Positions 1 through 5,164 of a DNA stretch of 6,352 nucleotides are shown here, one piece after another; position 1 is the stretch's first letter; each line of letters begins with the position of its first letter. Source of the stretch: Bacillota bacterium (GTDB lineage: Bacteria; Bacillota; Clostridia; UBA1381); assembly GCA_021205715.1 (NCBI GenBank), contig JAJPXA010000162.1, forward strand, positions 1 to 6,352, given 5' to 3'. The position numbers were made by a program, and so were the translations under genes. The notes under the pieces were generated by a model, which saw only the letters and a program-made list of their open reading frames with translations, was not told where the DNA came from and made no database searches.

Positions 1-29
1 CTTTTTTTCATATGTGTAAGCATCGAACC

Positions 30-54
30 TTATGAAATGCTTCGCATTTCATAA
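30..54. repeat. Perfect inverted repeat (hairpin) in the left flank
   Basis: The arms TTATGAAATGC (30-40) and GCATTTCATAA (44-54) are perfect reverse complements, giving an 11-bp stem with a 3-base loop, or 10 bp with a CTTCG loop. No T-run follows on either strand, so it does not look like an intrinsic terminator. It could be a dispersed intergenic palindrome (REP-like) or part of a structured RNA whose 5' portion lies outside the window. The pairing is certain; the role is unknown. Confidence 0.6.
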
Positions 55-59
55 ACCTC

Positions 60-81
60 AGCGGTTTTGTACTAAAACGCT
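60..81. repeat. Imperfect hairpin in the left flank
   Basis: AGCG-(G)-TTTT at 60-68 pairs with AAAACGCT at 74-81, leaving one bulged G and a 5-base loop (GTACT). It begins 5 bases after the first palindrome and sits about a dozen bases before the tRNA-like 3' end. There is no U-tract, so it is not a terminator. Two hairpins in tandem suggest a structured RNA or the end of a mobile or repetitive element; neither can be proven here. Confidence 0.4.
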
Positions 82-93
82 AAGCTTCGGTCA

Positions 94-121
94 GGGGGTT
101 CGATATCCGCACGAGTCACCA
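94..121 (+). other. tRNA 3'-end-like fragment (T arm, acceptor strand, CCA), possible attachment-site remnant
   Basis: The stretch contains a T-loop-like TTCGATA (99-105), TCCGC, then ACGAGTC (111-117), a discriminator A and CCA ending at 121: the order and spacing of a tRNA 3' end. From memory, ACGAGTC-A-CCA resembles the acceptor 3' strand of clostridial tRNA-Lys genes. No complementary 5' acceptor strand (GACTCGT) occurs 70-95 bases upstream, so there is no complete tRNA gene. The T stem is also poor: GGGGG facing TCCGC gives a G-T pair at 53-61 and one G-G mismatch. A strong terminator follows directly, as it would after a real tRNA. Possible readings are a decayed tRNA, a 3' fragment left by an element integrated at a tRNA gene, or chance. 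Confidence 0.35.
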
Positions 122-125
122 AAGC

Positions 126-160
126 AAAAACAAACCGCACGGTTGTGCGGTTTGTTTTTT
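126..160 (+). terminator. Strong intrinsic terminator, probably bidirectional
   Basis: CAAACCGCAC (131-140) and GTGCGGTTTG (145-154) form a perfect 10-bp stem with a GGTT loop. A126-130 can extend the pairing with T155-159. The plus strand ends in TTTTTT (155-160), and the A-run on the left gives a U-tract for transcripts from the minus strand. It separates whatever lies to the left of the window from the thrS control region. Confidence 0.88.
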
Positions 161-208
161 GTTGTACACATTATAAACACGCTAATCAAAAAAATTTGCT
201 TATATATC

Positions 209-238
209 TTGACAAAACGGCATTGGGTCGTATATAAT
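209..238 (+). promoter_or_regulatory. Sigma-A promoter of the thrS T-box transcript
   Basis: A perfect -35 box TTGACA (209-214) and a perfect -10 box TATAAT (233-238) are separated by 18 bp. The upstream region (about 185-208) is AT-rich and could act as an UP element. Transcription should begin near 245-248, a few bases before the first structured part of the T-box leader. It lies downstream of the 126-160 terminator, so the leader forms its own transcription unit. Confidence 0.88.
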
Positions 239-442
239 AGGTATGCGATGAGAAAGACAGTAGCCTTTTGCAAAACCGTAAAGAGAGAGAGCGCCGCGGC
301 TGTAAGCGTTCTTACGGCGGCAAGGGGTGAACACCACTTTTGAGCCGCGGACGGAACACAGGGGGCGTTGCCCGGGTAAGTATGTCCGCCGTATACCCGA
401 ACGTATCGGGGAAAATGAGTGACCGCCCGAGGGGCGGTAATC

Positions 443-470
443 AGGGTGGAACCGTGCATTACGCATCCCT
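443..470 (+). promoter_or_regulatory. T-box antiterminator element
   Basis: AGGG (443-446) pairs with CCCT (467-470), and GTGC (454-457) pairs with GCAT (463-466, one G-U pair) around a 5-base loop. This leaves the 7-base bulge TGGAACC (447-453), the standard T-box bulge. UGGA would pair with the acceptor end UCCA of an uncharged tRNA whose discriminator base is U73, which from memory many clostridial tRNA-Thr have. The 3' arm (463-470) is shared with the downstream terminator, so the two structures exclude each other. Confidence 0.92.
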
Positions 471-505
471 GAAGAAAGCGTATGTTTTCTTCGGAGGTGT
501 TTTTT
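463..505 (+). terminator. Regulated (attenuator) terminator of the T-box leader
   Basis: GAAGAAA (471-477) pairs perfectly with TTTCTTC (486-492). The helix can extend outward through the CCCT at 467-470, pairing with GGAGG (493-497) around a bulged A, and through 463-465 with 498-500. A T-run (500-505) follows. Because the outer arm uses the same bases as the antiterminator, this terminator should form when tRNA-Thr is charged and stop transcription about 55 bases before thrS. Confidence 0.9.
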
Positions 506-544
506 ATTTTAAATAGACCGAAGACAGCGCAAAAAACGGTAATA

Positions 545-552
545 AAAAGGAG
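545..552 (+). promoter_or_regulatory. thrS ribosome binding site
   Basis: AAAAGGAG, with AGGAG at 548-552, lies 9 bases before the ATG at 562. The thrS frame has an in-frame TAG at 514-516 and no alternative start before 562. This fixes the start and shows that no N-terminal extension is encoded upstream. Confidence 0.9.
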
Positions 553-561
553 ATTGAAAAA

Positions 562-2316
562 ATGGAAAGAGAATTAGACGAGCTTCAAACATTAAGACAT
601 TCGGCGTCGCACGTTTTGGCGCAGGCGGTAAAGCGCCTGTTTCCGGATACAAAGCTTGCGATAGGCCCCGCGATTGACACCGGATTTTACTATGATTTTG
701 ACACAGAACACGCGTTCACGCGCGAGGATTTGGACGCGCTTGAGGCGGAAATGAAAAAAATTGCAAAGGAAAATCTTAAAATCGAGCGTTTTGAATTGCC
801 GAGAAACGAGGCATTGGAACTGATGAAGGATGAGCCGTACAAGATTGAGCTTATTAACGACCTTCCCGAGGGCGAAACAATCTCGTTCTACAAGCAGGGC
901 GATTTTACCGACCTTTGCGCGGGTCCGCACGTCGGCTATACGAGCAAGGTAAAGGCGTTTAAGCTGTTGAGCGCGACCGGCGCGTACTGGCGCGGTGACG
1001 AGCATAATAAGATGCTTCAAAGAATTTACGGCACGGCGTTCAAGACTAAGGATGAGCTTGCGGAGCATTTGGAAAAGTTAGAGGAAGCTAAAAAGCGCGA
1101 CCATAACAAGCTCGGACGCGAGCTGGAGCTGTTTACGACAAGCGACTGTATCGGTCAGGGACTTCCGATAATGCTCCCCAAGGGCGCGAGAGTTATTCAG
1201 CTCTTACAGCGTTGGGTAGAGGATGAGGAGCAAAAGCGCGGCTGGCAGCTTACAAAAACTCCGTTTATGGCGAAGAGCGACCTATATAAAATATCGGGAC
1301 ACTGGGATCACTATAAGGACGGAATGTTCGTATTGGGTGATGAGGAAAAGGATAAGGAAGTGTTCGCGCTGCGTCCTATGACCTGTCCGTTCCAGTATCA
1401 GGCGTATTTGAACCGCGGACGCTCATACCGCGATTTGCCGATGCGTTTAAATGAAACATCGACGATTTTCAGAAATGAAGCGTCCGGCGAGATGCACGGA
1501 CTTATCAGAGTGCGCCAGTTTACCATTTCCGAGGGACATTTGATGTGTACTCCGGAGCAGCTTGAAGAGGAATTTAAGAATTGCCTTGAGCTTACAAATT
1601 ATATGCTTACAACTCTCGGTCTTATTGAGGACGTTTCGTACAGATTCTCACAGTGGGATCCCGACGATAAGGAGAAGTATATCGGTACCGAGGAGCAGTG
1701 GGACGAGGCTCAGGGTAAGATGAAAACGATACTTGACGATTTGGGTATCGATTATAAAATCGGTATCGGAGAGGCTGCGTTCTACGGCCCTAAGCTCGAC
1801 ATACAGATTAAGAATGTTCACGGCAAGGAGGACACTCTTGTAACCATCCAGATCGACCAAATGCTTGCCGAAAAATTCGGTATGGAATACGTCGACCGCG
1901 ACGGCACAAAGAAGAATCCGTATATCATTCACAGAACGTCAATCGGATGCTATGAGAGAACGTTGGCGCTCTTAATCGAAAAATACGCGGGCGCGTTCCC
2001 GACATGGCTTGCGCCTGTTCAGATAAAGCTCCTGCCGATTGCCGACCGTCATCTTGACTATATGTATGAGATTAAGAAAAAGCTCGAGGAAAGCGGCATA
2101 ATCCGTATTGAGGTTGACGACAGAAGCGAGAAATTGGGCTATAAGCTGCGCGAAGCTCAGCTTGAAAAGGTTCCGTATATGCTTGTCGCGGGCGATAAGG
2201 ATATAGAAAACGGAGTTATTTCGGTTCGCTCGCGCAAAAACGGCGATATGGGTCAAATGTCGATAGATGAGTTTATCACGATGATTAAGGAAGAAATAGA
2301 AACAAAGGCGAGATAA
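562..2316 (+). CDS. thrS: Threonyl-tRNA synthetase (class II), lacking the TGS domain
   Basis: A cytoplasmic enzyme that activates threonine with ATP and charges tRNA-Thr, with editing of mischarged Ser-tRNA-Thr. The editing domain begins almost at the N-terminus: HSASH (H13, H17) and CAGPH (C119, H123) match the HxxxH and CxxxH editing centre (H73, H77, C182, H186 in E. coli). The class II core carries the zinc ligands C275 (in RPMTCP), H326 (in SEGHLMC) and H457 (in IHRTSIG), equivalent to E. coli C334, H385 and H511. Motif 2 is around FRNEASGEMHG (R304) and motif 3 around GCYERTLAL (R466). The HGTP anticodon-binding domain covers about 480-580. At 584 aa it is about 55-60 residues shorter than the classical bacterial enzyme because the N-terminal TGS domain is absent. 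This appears real: there is a good SD before the ATG and an in-frame stop at 514-516. The RPMTCP form (instead of MNCP) and the NETSTIFRNEASGEMHG stretch fit a short ThrRS type I recall from Clostridia. Expression is governed by the threonine T-box leader. Confidence 0.97.
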   Translation: MERELDELQTLRHSASHVLAQAVKRLFPDTKLAIGPAIDTGFYYDFDTEHAFTREDLDALEAEMKKIAKENLKIERFELPRNEALELMKDEPYKIELINDLPEGETISFYKQGDFTDLCAGPHVGYTSKVKAFKLLSATGAYWRGDEHNKMLQRIYGTAFKTKDELAEHLEKLEEAKKRDHNKLGRELELFTTSDCIGQGLPIMLPKGARVIQLLQRWVEDEEQKRGWQLTKTPFMAKSDLYKISGHWDHYKDGMFVLGDEEKDKEVFALRPMTCPFQYQAYLNRGRSYRDLPMRLNETSTIFRNEASGEMHGLIRVRQFTISEGHLMCTPEQLEEEFKNCLELTNYMLTTLGLIEDVSYRFSQWDPDDKEKYIGTEEQWDEAQGKMKTILDDLGIDYKIGIGEAAFYGPKLDIQIKNVHGKEDTLVTIQIDQMLAEKFGMEYVDRDGTKKNPYIIHRTSIGCYERTLALLIEKYAGAFPTWLAPVQIKLLPIADRHLDYMYEIKKKLEESGIIRIEVDDRSEKLGYKLREAQLEKVPYMLVAGDKDIENGVISVRSRKNGDMGQMSIDEFITMIKEEIETKAR

Positions 2317-2395
2317 ATCGGCGCACTCGCGCATTTAGTATTCGAGCGTTTATGAGTTCCAATATCAGCGCTTATAAGCGTTTGCGTGTCAGGTA

Positions 2396-2423
2396 ACAAA
2401 AATTCCGTCCCCGGCATAATATA
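2396..2423 (+). promoter_or_regulatory. Possible sporulation (sigma-K/E-like) promoter of yunB
   Basis: CATAATATA (2415-2423) fits the mother-cell sigma-K -10 pattern CATAnnnTA, and an AC at 2396-2397 stands 17 bases upstream, as the minimal -35 pattern asks. A start near 2430 would leave a leader of about 15 bases that holds just the ribosome binding site GGGGAGGG. The sigma-E pattern (CATACAnT) fits less well. The pattern is short and could occur by chance in an AT-rich loop; the support is that it sits directly before a sporulation gene. Confidence 0.3.
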
Positions 2424-2434
2424 CAATGTCGGGG
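2409..2434 (+). terminator. GC-rich hairpin just before yunB, weak terminator or translational element
   Basis: CCCCGGCAT (2409-2417) pairs with ATGTCGGGG (2426-2434): nine pairs, one of them G-T, with the 8-base loop AATATACA. It is followed by AGGGTTTT, so the T-run is short and displaced. It may partly terminate read-through from thrS. In a read-through transcript its 3' arm overlaps the 5' edge of the yunB Shine-Dalgarno (GGGGAGGG, 2431-2438) and could lower translation. The hairpin is plain; which role applies is not. Confidence 0.45.
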
Positions 2435-2438
2435 AGGG
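2432..2438 (+). promoter_or_regulatory. yunB ribosome binding site
   Basis: GGGAGGG ends 6 bases before the ATG at 2445. Its first three G residues are also the end of the 3' arm of the 2409-2434 hairpin, so access to it may depend on whether the transcript includes that hairpin. Confidence 0.8.
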
Positions 2439-2444
2439 TTTTAT

Positions 2445-3104
2445 ATGAGGCTCGGAATATCAAAGCGGAGGCGAAAATTTAATATTGCTATTGTGTTCGC
2501 GTTTGCCGCGGCGGCTGCGCTGTTATTTTGGGGCGCGGTGCGTTTTCAGAACGCGTTCGTCAACGCCGCTCGCGCATACGCCAACGGCGAGGCGACAACG
2601 GCTGTGAGCCGCGCGGTATATGAAACCTTTGCCGAATACGGCGAATATGAGTTTTCGTCGGTGAATACCGGCGGCGATATTGTTATGTTTGATACCGACA
2701 CCGCCAAGGTTAATATGGTAAATTCAACGCTTGTGGATAATTTACAGCGCTATATCGCGCTTGAGGAGTACACAACTATGTACATACCTCTTGGCGCGCT
2801 GACGGGAATTGACGCGATTTCCGGCGCGGGGCCGCGAGTGCCGGTCAAAATTCATCCGGTGAATATCATAAACACCGATATTGACGAAACATTTGACAGC
2901 GGCGGCATAAATCAGGTGCGGCACAGTATGTCTGTGGCGGTTGAAATTGTGATGTCCTACAGCGGATATATGTTCTCAACCGAGGAAATAATAGCTGTAA
3001 CCGTTCCTGTGACAGATACCGTAATAATCGGCGACACGCCGCTGTATTACGGCTCGGGAAACGTGAGCGTCGCGGGCGACACCGCAGGCGAAAGCGCAAA
3101 ATAA
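2445..3104 (+). CDS. yunB: Sporulation protein YunB
   Basis: A membrane-anchored protein of the YunB family, needed for efficient spore formation in Bacillus subtilis, where from memory it is made in the mother cell under sigma-E; its biochemical role is not established. A basic start (KRRRK, residues 7-11) is followed by one hydrophobic segment (about 12-32), placing the rest outside the cytoplasmic membrane, so in the engulfed stage probably in the intermembrane space. Family signatures are the PLGALTG stretch (115-121), GAGPRVPVK (127-135), the diagnostic GGINQVRH block (153-160) and the C-terminal TDTVIIGDTPLYY (190-202). The length of 219 aa is somewhat shorter than the Bacillus protein (about 250 aa), with a short polar tail after the last motif. 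The start has a strong RBS. It lies 128 bases after thrS and 55 before ligA, an odd partner for two housekeeping genes, and may have its own sporulation promoter. Identification rests on the conserved blocks and is firm. Confidence 0.92.
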   Translation: MRLGISKRRRKFNIAIVFAFAAAAALLFWGAVRFQNAFVNAARAYANGEATTAVSRAVYETFAEYGEYEFSSVNTGGDIVMFDTDTAKVNMVNSTLVDNLQRYIALEEYTTMYIPLGALTGIDAISGAGPRVPVKIHPVNIINTDIDETFDSGGINQVRHSMSVAVEIVMSYSGYMFSTEEIIAVTVPVTDTVIIGDTPLYYGSGNVSVAGDTAGESAK

Positions 3105-3122
3105 GCCGCGAAATAAGCCGCA
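3099..3122 (+). repeat. Tandem 12-base duplication across the yunB stop codon
   Basis: AAATAAGCCGCG (3099-3110) is followed directly by AAATAAGCCGCA (3111-3122), 11 of 12 bases alike and in the same reading frame, so yunB carries a second in-frame TAA at 3114-3116. GCCGC (3117-3121) can also pair with GCGGC (3126-3130) around AAAC as a 5-bp hairpin, without a T-run, so it is not a terminator. It probably arose by replication slippage. Confidence 0.7.
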
Positions 3123-3159
3123 AACGCGGCGGCGACGGAGTGGAAACAATAGGTAAAGA

Positions 3160-5163
3160 ATGGAAACTGTAATGGAAGATATAAAAAAACGAATTGAATA
3201 TCTTACAAAGGAATTAAACTACCATAATCATAAATACTACGTGGAGGACGCGCCGGAAATATCCGATTTCGATTTCGATAAAATGTTAAAGGAATTGGAG
3301 GAGCTGGAGGCGAAGTATCCCGAATACAAGCGCGCCGACTCGCCTACCGTAAGAGTGGGCGGCGAGGCATCATCGACGTTTGCCGAGGTTCGCCACGAGG
3401 TTCCGATGCAGAGCCTTCAAAAGGCGTTCTCAAAGCAGGAAATATTGGATTTTGACAGCCGCGTAAGAATGGTTGTGCCGGACGCGGAATATGTCGTCGA
3501 GCATAAGATTGACGGTTTGAGCGTTTCGATTGAATATGAAAACGGTCTGCTTACACGCGCGTCCACGCGCGGCGACGGCATAACCGGCGAGGATATAACC
3601 GAGAACGTTAAGACGATACGCTCCGTGCCTCTCGCGTTAAAGGATAAAATACCGTATCTCGAGGTCAGGGGCGAGGTGTTTATTTCCGAGGATAATTTCA
3701 ACAAAATAAACACTATGCTTGAAAACACCGAACAGCCGCTTTTTGCCAATCCGCGAAACGCGGCGGCCGGCTCTTTGCGTCAGCTCGACCCGAAAATCGC
3801 GGCGAAGCGCGAGCTTGATATTTTCGTGTTCAACATCCAACGTGTTGAGGGTATCACGATAAGCTCTCATATTGACGGATTGCGCTTTTTGCGCGAGCAG
3901 GGCTTTAAGACAATATTAAACGACCGCGTGTTCAAAACCATAGACGAGGCATTCGATGAAATTCTCAAAATAGGCGAGGAGCGGGACAAGCTCTATTTCG
4001 GCATCGACGGCGCGGTTATAAAAGTAAACGATTTCGCGGCACGCGAACGGCTTGGTGTGACATCGAAATTTCCGAAATGGGCGATAGCCTATAAATATCC
4101 GGCGGAGCAGAAAACAACGGTGCTTCGCGAAATAAAAATACAGGTCGGACGCACGGGCGTTTTAACGCCGCTCGCACTTTTCGATACCGTAAGAGTCGCG
4201 GGAAGCAATGTTTCAAAGGCGACGCTTCATAATATAGACTATATTCGTGAAAAGGACATCCGCATAGGCGATACTATAGTAATCGAAAAGGCGGGCGATA
4301 TAATTCCCGCCGTAACCGACGTTGTAAAGGATAAGCGGACGGGCGGTGAGCGCGAGTTTGAAATGCCCGCGGTTTGCCCCGAGTGCGGTGCGCTTGTCGT
4401 AAGAGTCGAGGGAGAGGCGGCATCGCGCTGTACGGGTGTGAATTGTCCGGCGCAGAGATTCAGAAATATCGTGCATTTTGTGTCGCGCCCCGCAATGGAC
4501 ATTGACGGCCTGGGGCCGTCCGTGATTGAGCAGATGCTAAAGCGGGAGCTTATAAGCACGGCGGCGGATTTATACTACATTAAGGCGGATGATATAGCCG
4601 CGATGGACAAATTGGGTGAAAAATCCGCGGCAAATATTTTGGCAGCACTCGAAAAATCGAAAACAAATCCGCTTTACCGCTTGATTAACGCGCTCGGCAT
4701 ACGCTTAATAGGCGAAAAAGCGGCAAAGGTTTTGGCGGAACACTATAAAACCATCGACGCGCTTATGAGCGCGGATGAGGAAGAGCTTACCGAGATTTAC
4801 GACGTCGGCGCGAAAATGGCAAAATCCATAGTAGAGTTTTTCGCCGAGGAGCAGAACACCGCGTTTATAAAGCGTCTTACGGATGCGGGCGTAAACTGCA
4901 AATATGACGAGAGTGAAAACTCCGCAGACGAGCGCTTTATCGGCAAGACCTTTGTTTTAACCGGAACGCTCGAAAAATACAAGCGCGCCGAGGCGGCGGC
5001 GATAATCGAGAGCAAGGGCGGAAAAACGTCCTCGAGCGTTTCAAAAAAGACCGATTACGTTTTAGCCGGAAGCGAGGCGGGAAGCAAGCTTACAAAAGCG
5101 CTTTCGTTGGGCGTCACGGTTTTAACGGAGGACGAATTTGAACAAATGATACAGGGTGATTGA
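3160..5163 (+). CDS. ligA: NAD-dependent DNA ligase LigA
   Basis: Seals nicks with 5'-phosphate and 3'-OH ends during Okazaki fragment joining and repair, using NAD+ as AMP donor. All domains are present in the usual order. Domain Ia (about 1-75) binds NMN, with YHNHKYYV (21-28) and ISDFDFD (34-40). The adenylation domain holds the nucleophile K116 in HKIDG, E172 in motif III (VRGEVF), D283 in motif IV (GIDGAVIK) and K312 in motif V (AYKYPA). An OB fold (about 320-400) follows, then a zinc finger with C406, C409, C424 and C429, helix-hairpin-helix repeats (about 445-575), and a C-terminal BRCT domain (about 588-667). At 667 aa it is full length. One small variation: the Tyr of the usual DxxYD motif in Ia is Phe (F39), a change I recall in other LigA proteins. 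The start at 3160 has AGG six bases upstream; an ATG at 3172 (MEDIKKRIEYL) is an alternative and would remove four residues. No terminator separates it from yunB or the next gene. Confidence 0.97.
   Translation: METVMEDIKKRIEYLTKELNYHNHKYYVEDAPEISDFDFDKMLKELEELEAKYPEYKRADSPTVRVGGEASSTFAEVRHEVPMQSLQKAFSKQEILDFDSRVRMVVPDAEYVVEHKIDGLSVSIEYENGLLTRASTRGDGITGEDITENVKTIRSVPLALKDKIPYLEVRGEVFISEDNFNKINTMLENTEQPLFANPRNAAAGSLRQLDPKIAAKRELDIFVFNIQRVEGITISSHIDGLRFLREQGFKTILNDRVFKTIDEAFDEILKIGEERDKLYFGIDGAVIKVNDFAARERLGVTSKFPKWAIAYKYPAEQKTTVLREIKIQVGRTGVLTPLALFDTVRVAGSNVSKATLHNIDYIREKDIRIGDTIVIEKAGDIIPAVTDVVKDKRTGGEREFEMPAVCPECGALVVRVEGEAASRCTGVNCPAQRFRNIVHFVSRPAMDIDGLGPSVIEQMLKRELISTAADLYYIKADDIAAMDKLGEKSAANILAALEKSKTNPLYRLINALGIRLIGEKAAKVLAEHYKTIDALMSADEEELTEIYDVGAKMAKSIVEFFAEEQNTAFIKRLTDAGVNCKYDESENSADERFIGKTFVLTGTLEKYKRAEAAAIIESKGGKTSSSVSKKTDYVLAGSEAGSKLTKALSLGVTVLTEDEFEQMIQGD
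5154..5160 (+). promoter_or_regulatory. Ribosome binding site of the M20 gene inside the ligA end
   Basis: GGGTGAT, close to the GGTGAT part of the 16S anti-SD complement, lies within the last codons of ligA, and its GG is 8 bases before the GTG at 5165. The ATG at 5177 has only AGGA two bases upstream, too close to be good. This favours the GTG start and translational coupling with ligA. Confidence 0.6.
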
Positions 5164-5164
5164 T

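Larger units (their letters stand above)
245..510 (+). promoter_or_regulatory. T-box riboswitch (tRNA-Thr sensing) leader of thrS
   Basis: This leader senses the charging state of tRNA-Thr and controls thrS by transcription attenuation. The Stem I region has an AG-rich 5' strand (281-291) and the specifier-loop 3' strand GAACACCA (329-336), in which ACC (333-335) is a threonine codon followed by the usual purine, and TTGAGC follows at 340-345. The distal part of Stem I folds as GCTGTAAG (299-306) with CTTACGGC (311-318) under a CGTT loop, which looks compact. The Stem II region includes GCGGAC (347-352) with GTCCGC (384-389), CGGGTA (373-378) with TACCCG (394-399), and CCCG (396-399) with CGGG (407-410); some of these are alternatives or pseudoknot-like. 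Stem III is ACCGCCC (422-428) with GGGCGGT (432-438). The conserved T-box is AGGGTGGAACCGTG (443-456). Specifier, T-box and downstream thrS all agree on threonine. Confidence 0.95.
2317..2444 (+). other. Non-coding gap between thrS and yunB with alternative hairpins
   Basis: No ORF of note is seen in these 128 bases. CGCTTATAAGCG (2369-2380) is a perfect 12-base palindrome. Its right half can instead pair with an upstream segment: AGCGTTTATGAG (2345-2356) with CTTATAAGCGTT (2371-2382), 12 pairs of which three are G-U. Neither hairpin is followed by a T-run, so neither is a convincing terminator for thrS. A second hairpin and a possible promoter near the yunB start are listed separately. Confidence 0.5.

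Noticed and set aside
32..121. A complete tRNA gene (including a long-variable-arm Ser or Leu type)
   Set aside because: No 5' acceptor strand complementary to ACGAGTC, and no D arm or anticodon arm, can be found 70-95 bases before the CCA.
1..121. 3' end of tmRNA
   Set aside because: tmRNA acceptor stems normally start with GGGG and end accordingly; ACGAGTC-A-CCA does not fit. The T arm is poor too, though the 5' half would lie outside the window, so this cannot be fully excluded.
32..343. A 103-codon plus-strand open frame across the left flank and T-box leader
   Set aside because: It runs through hairpins, the 126-160 terminator, the thrS promoter and Stem I, has no ribosome binding site and looks like no known protein.
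91..466. Two overlapping minus-strand open frames over the T-box leader
   Set aside because: They are opposite a well-supported structured RNA and lack an SD and protein-like composition.
3140..3172. A tiny GTG-initiated open frame between yunB and ligA as a leader peptide
   Set aside because: It has about ten codons, no regulatory codon run and no attenuator hairpin, so it has no support beyond being open.
3193..3282. F39 in place of the conserved Tyr in LigA domain Ia as a sign of a defective ligase
   Set aside because: All other catalytic and zinc residues are present, the change is conservative, and I recall Phe at this position in other LigA proteins.
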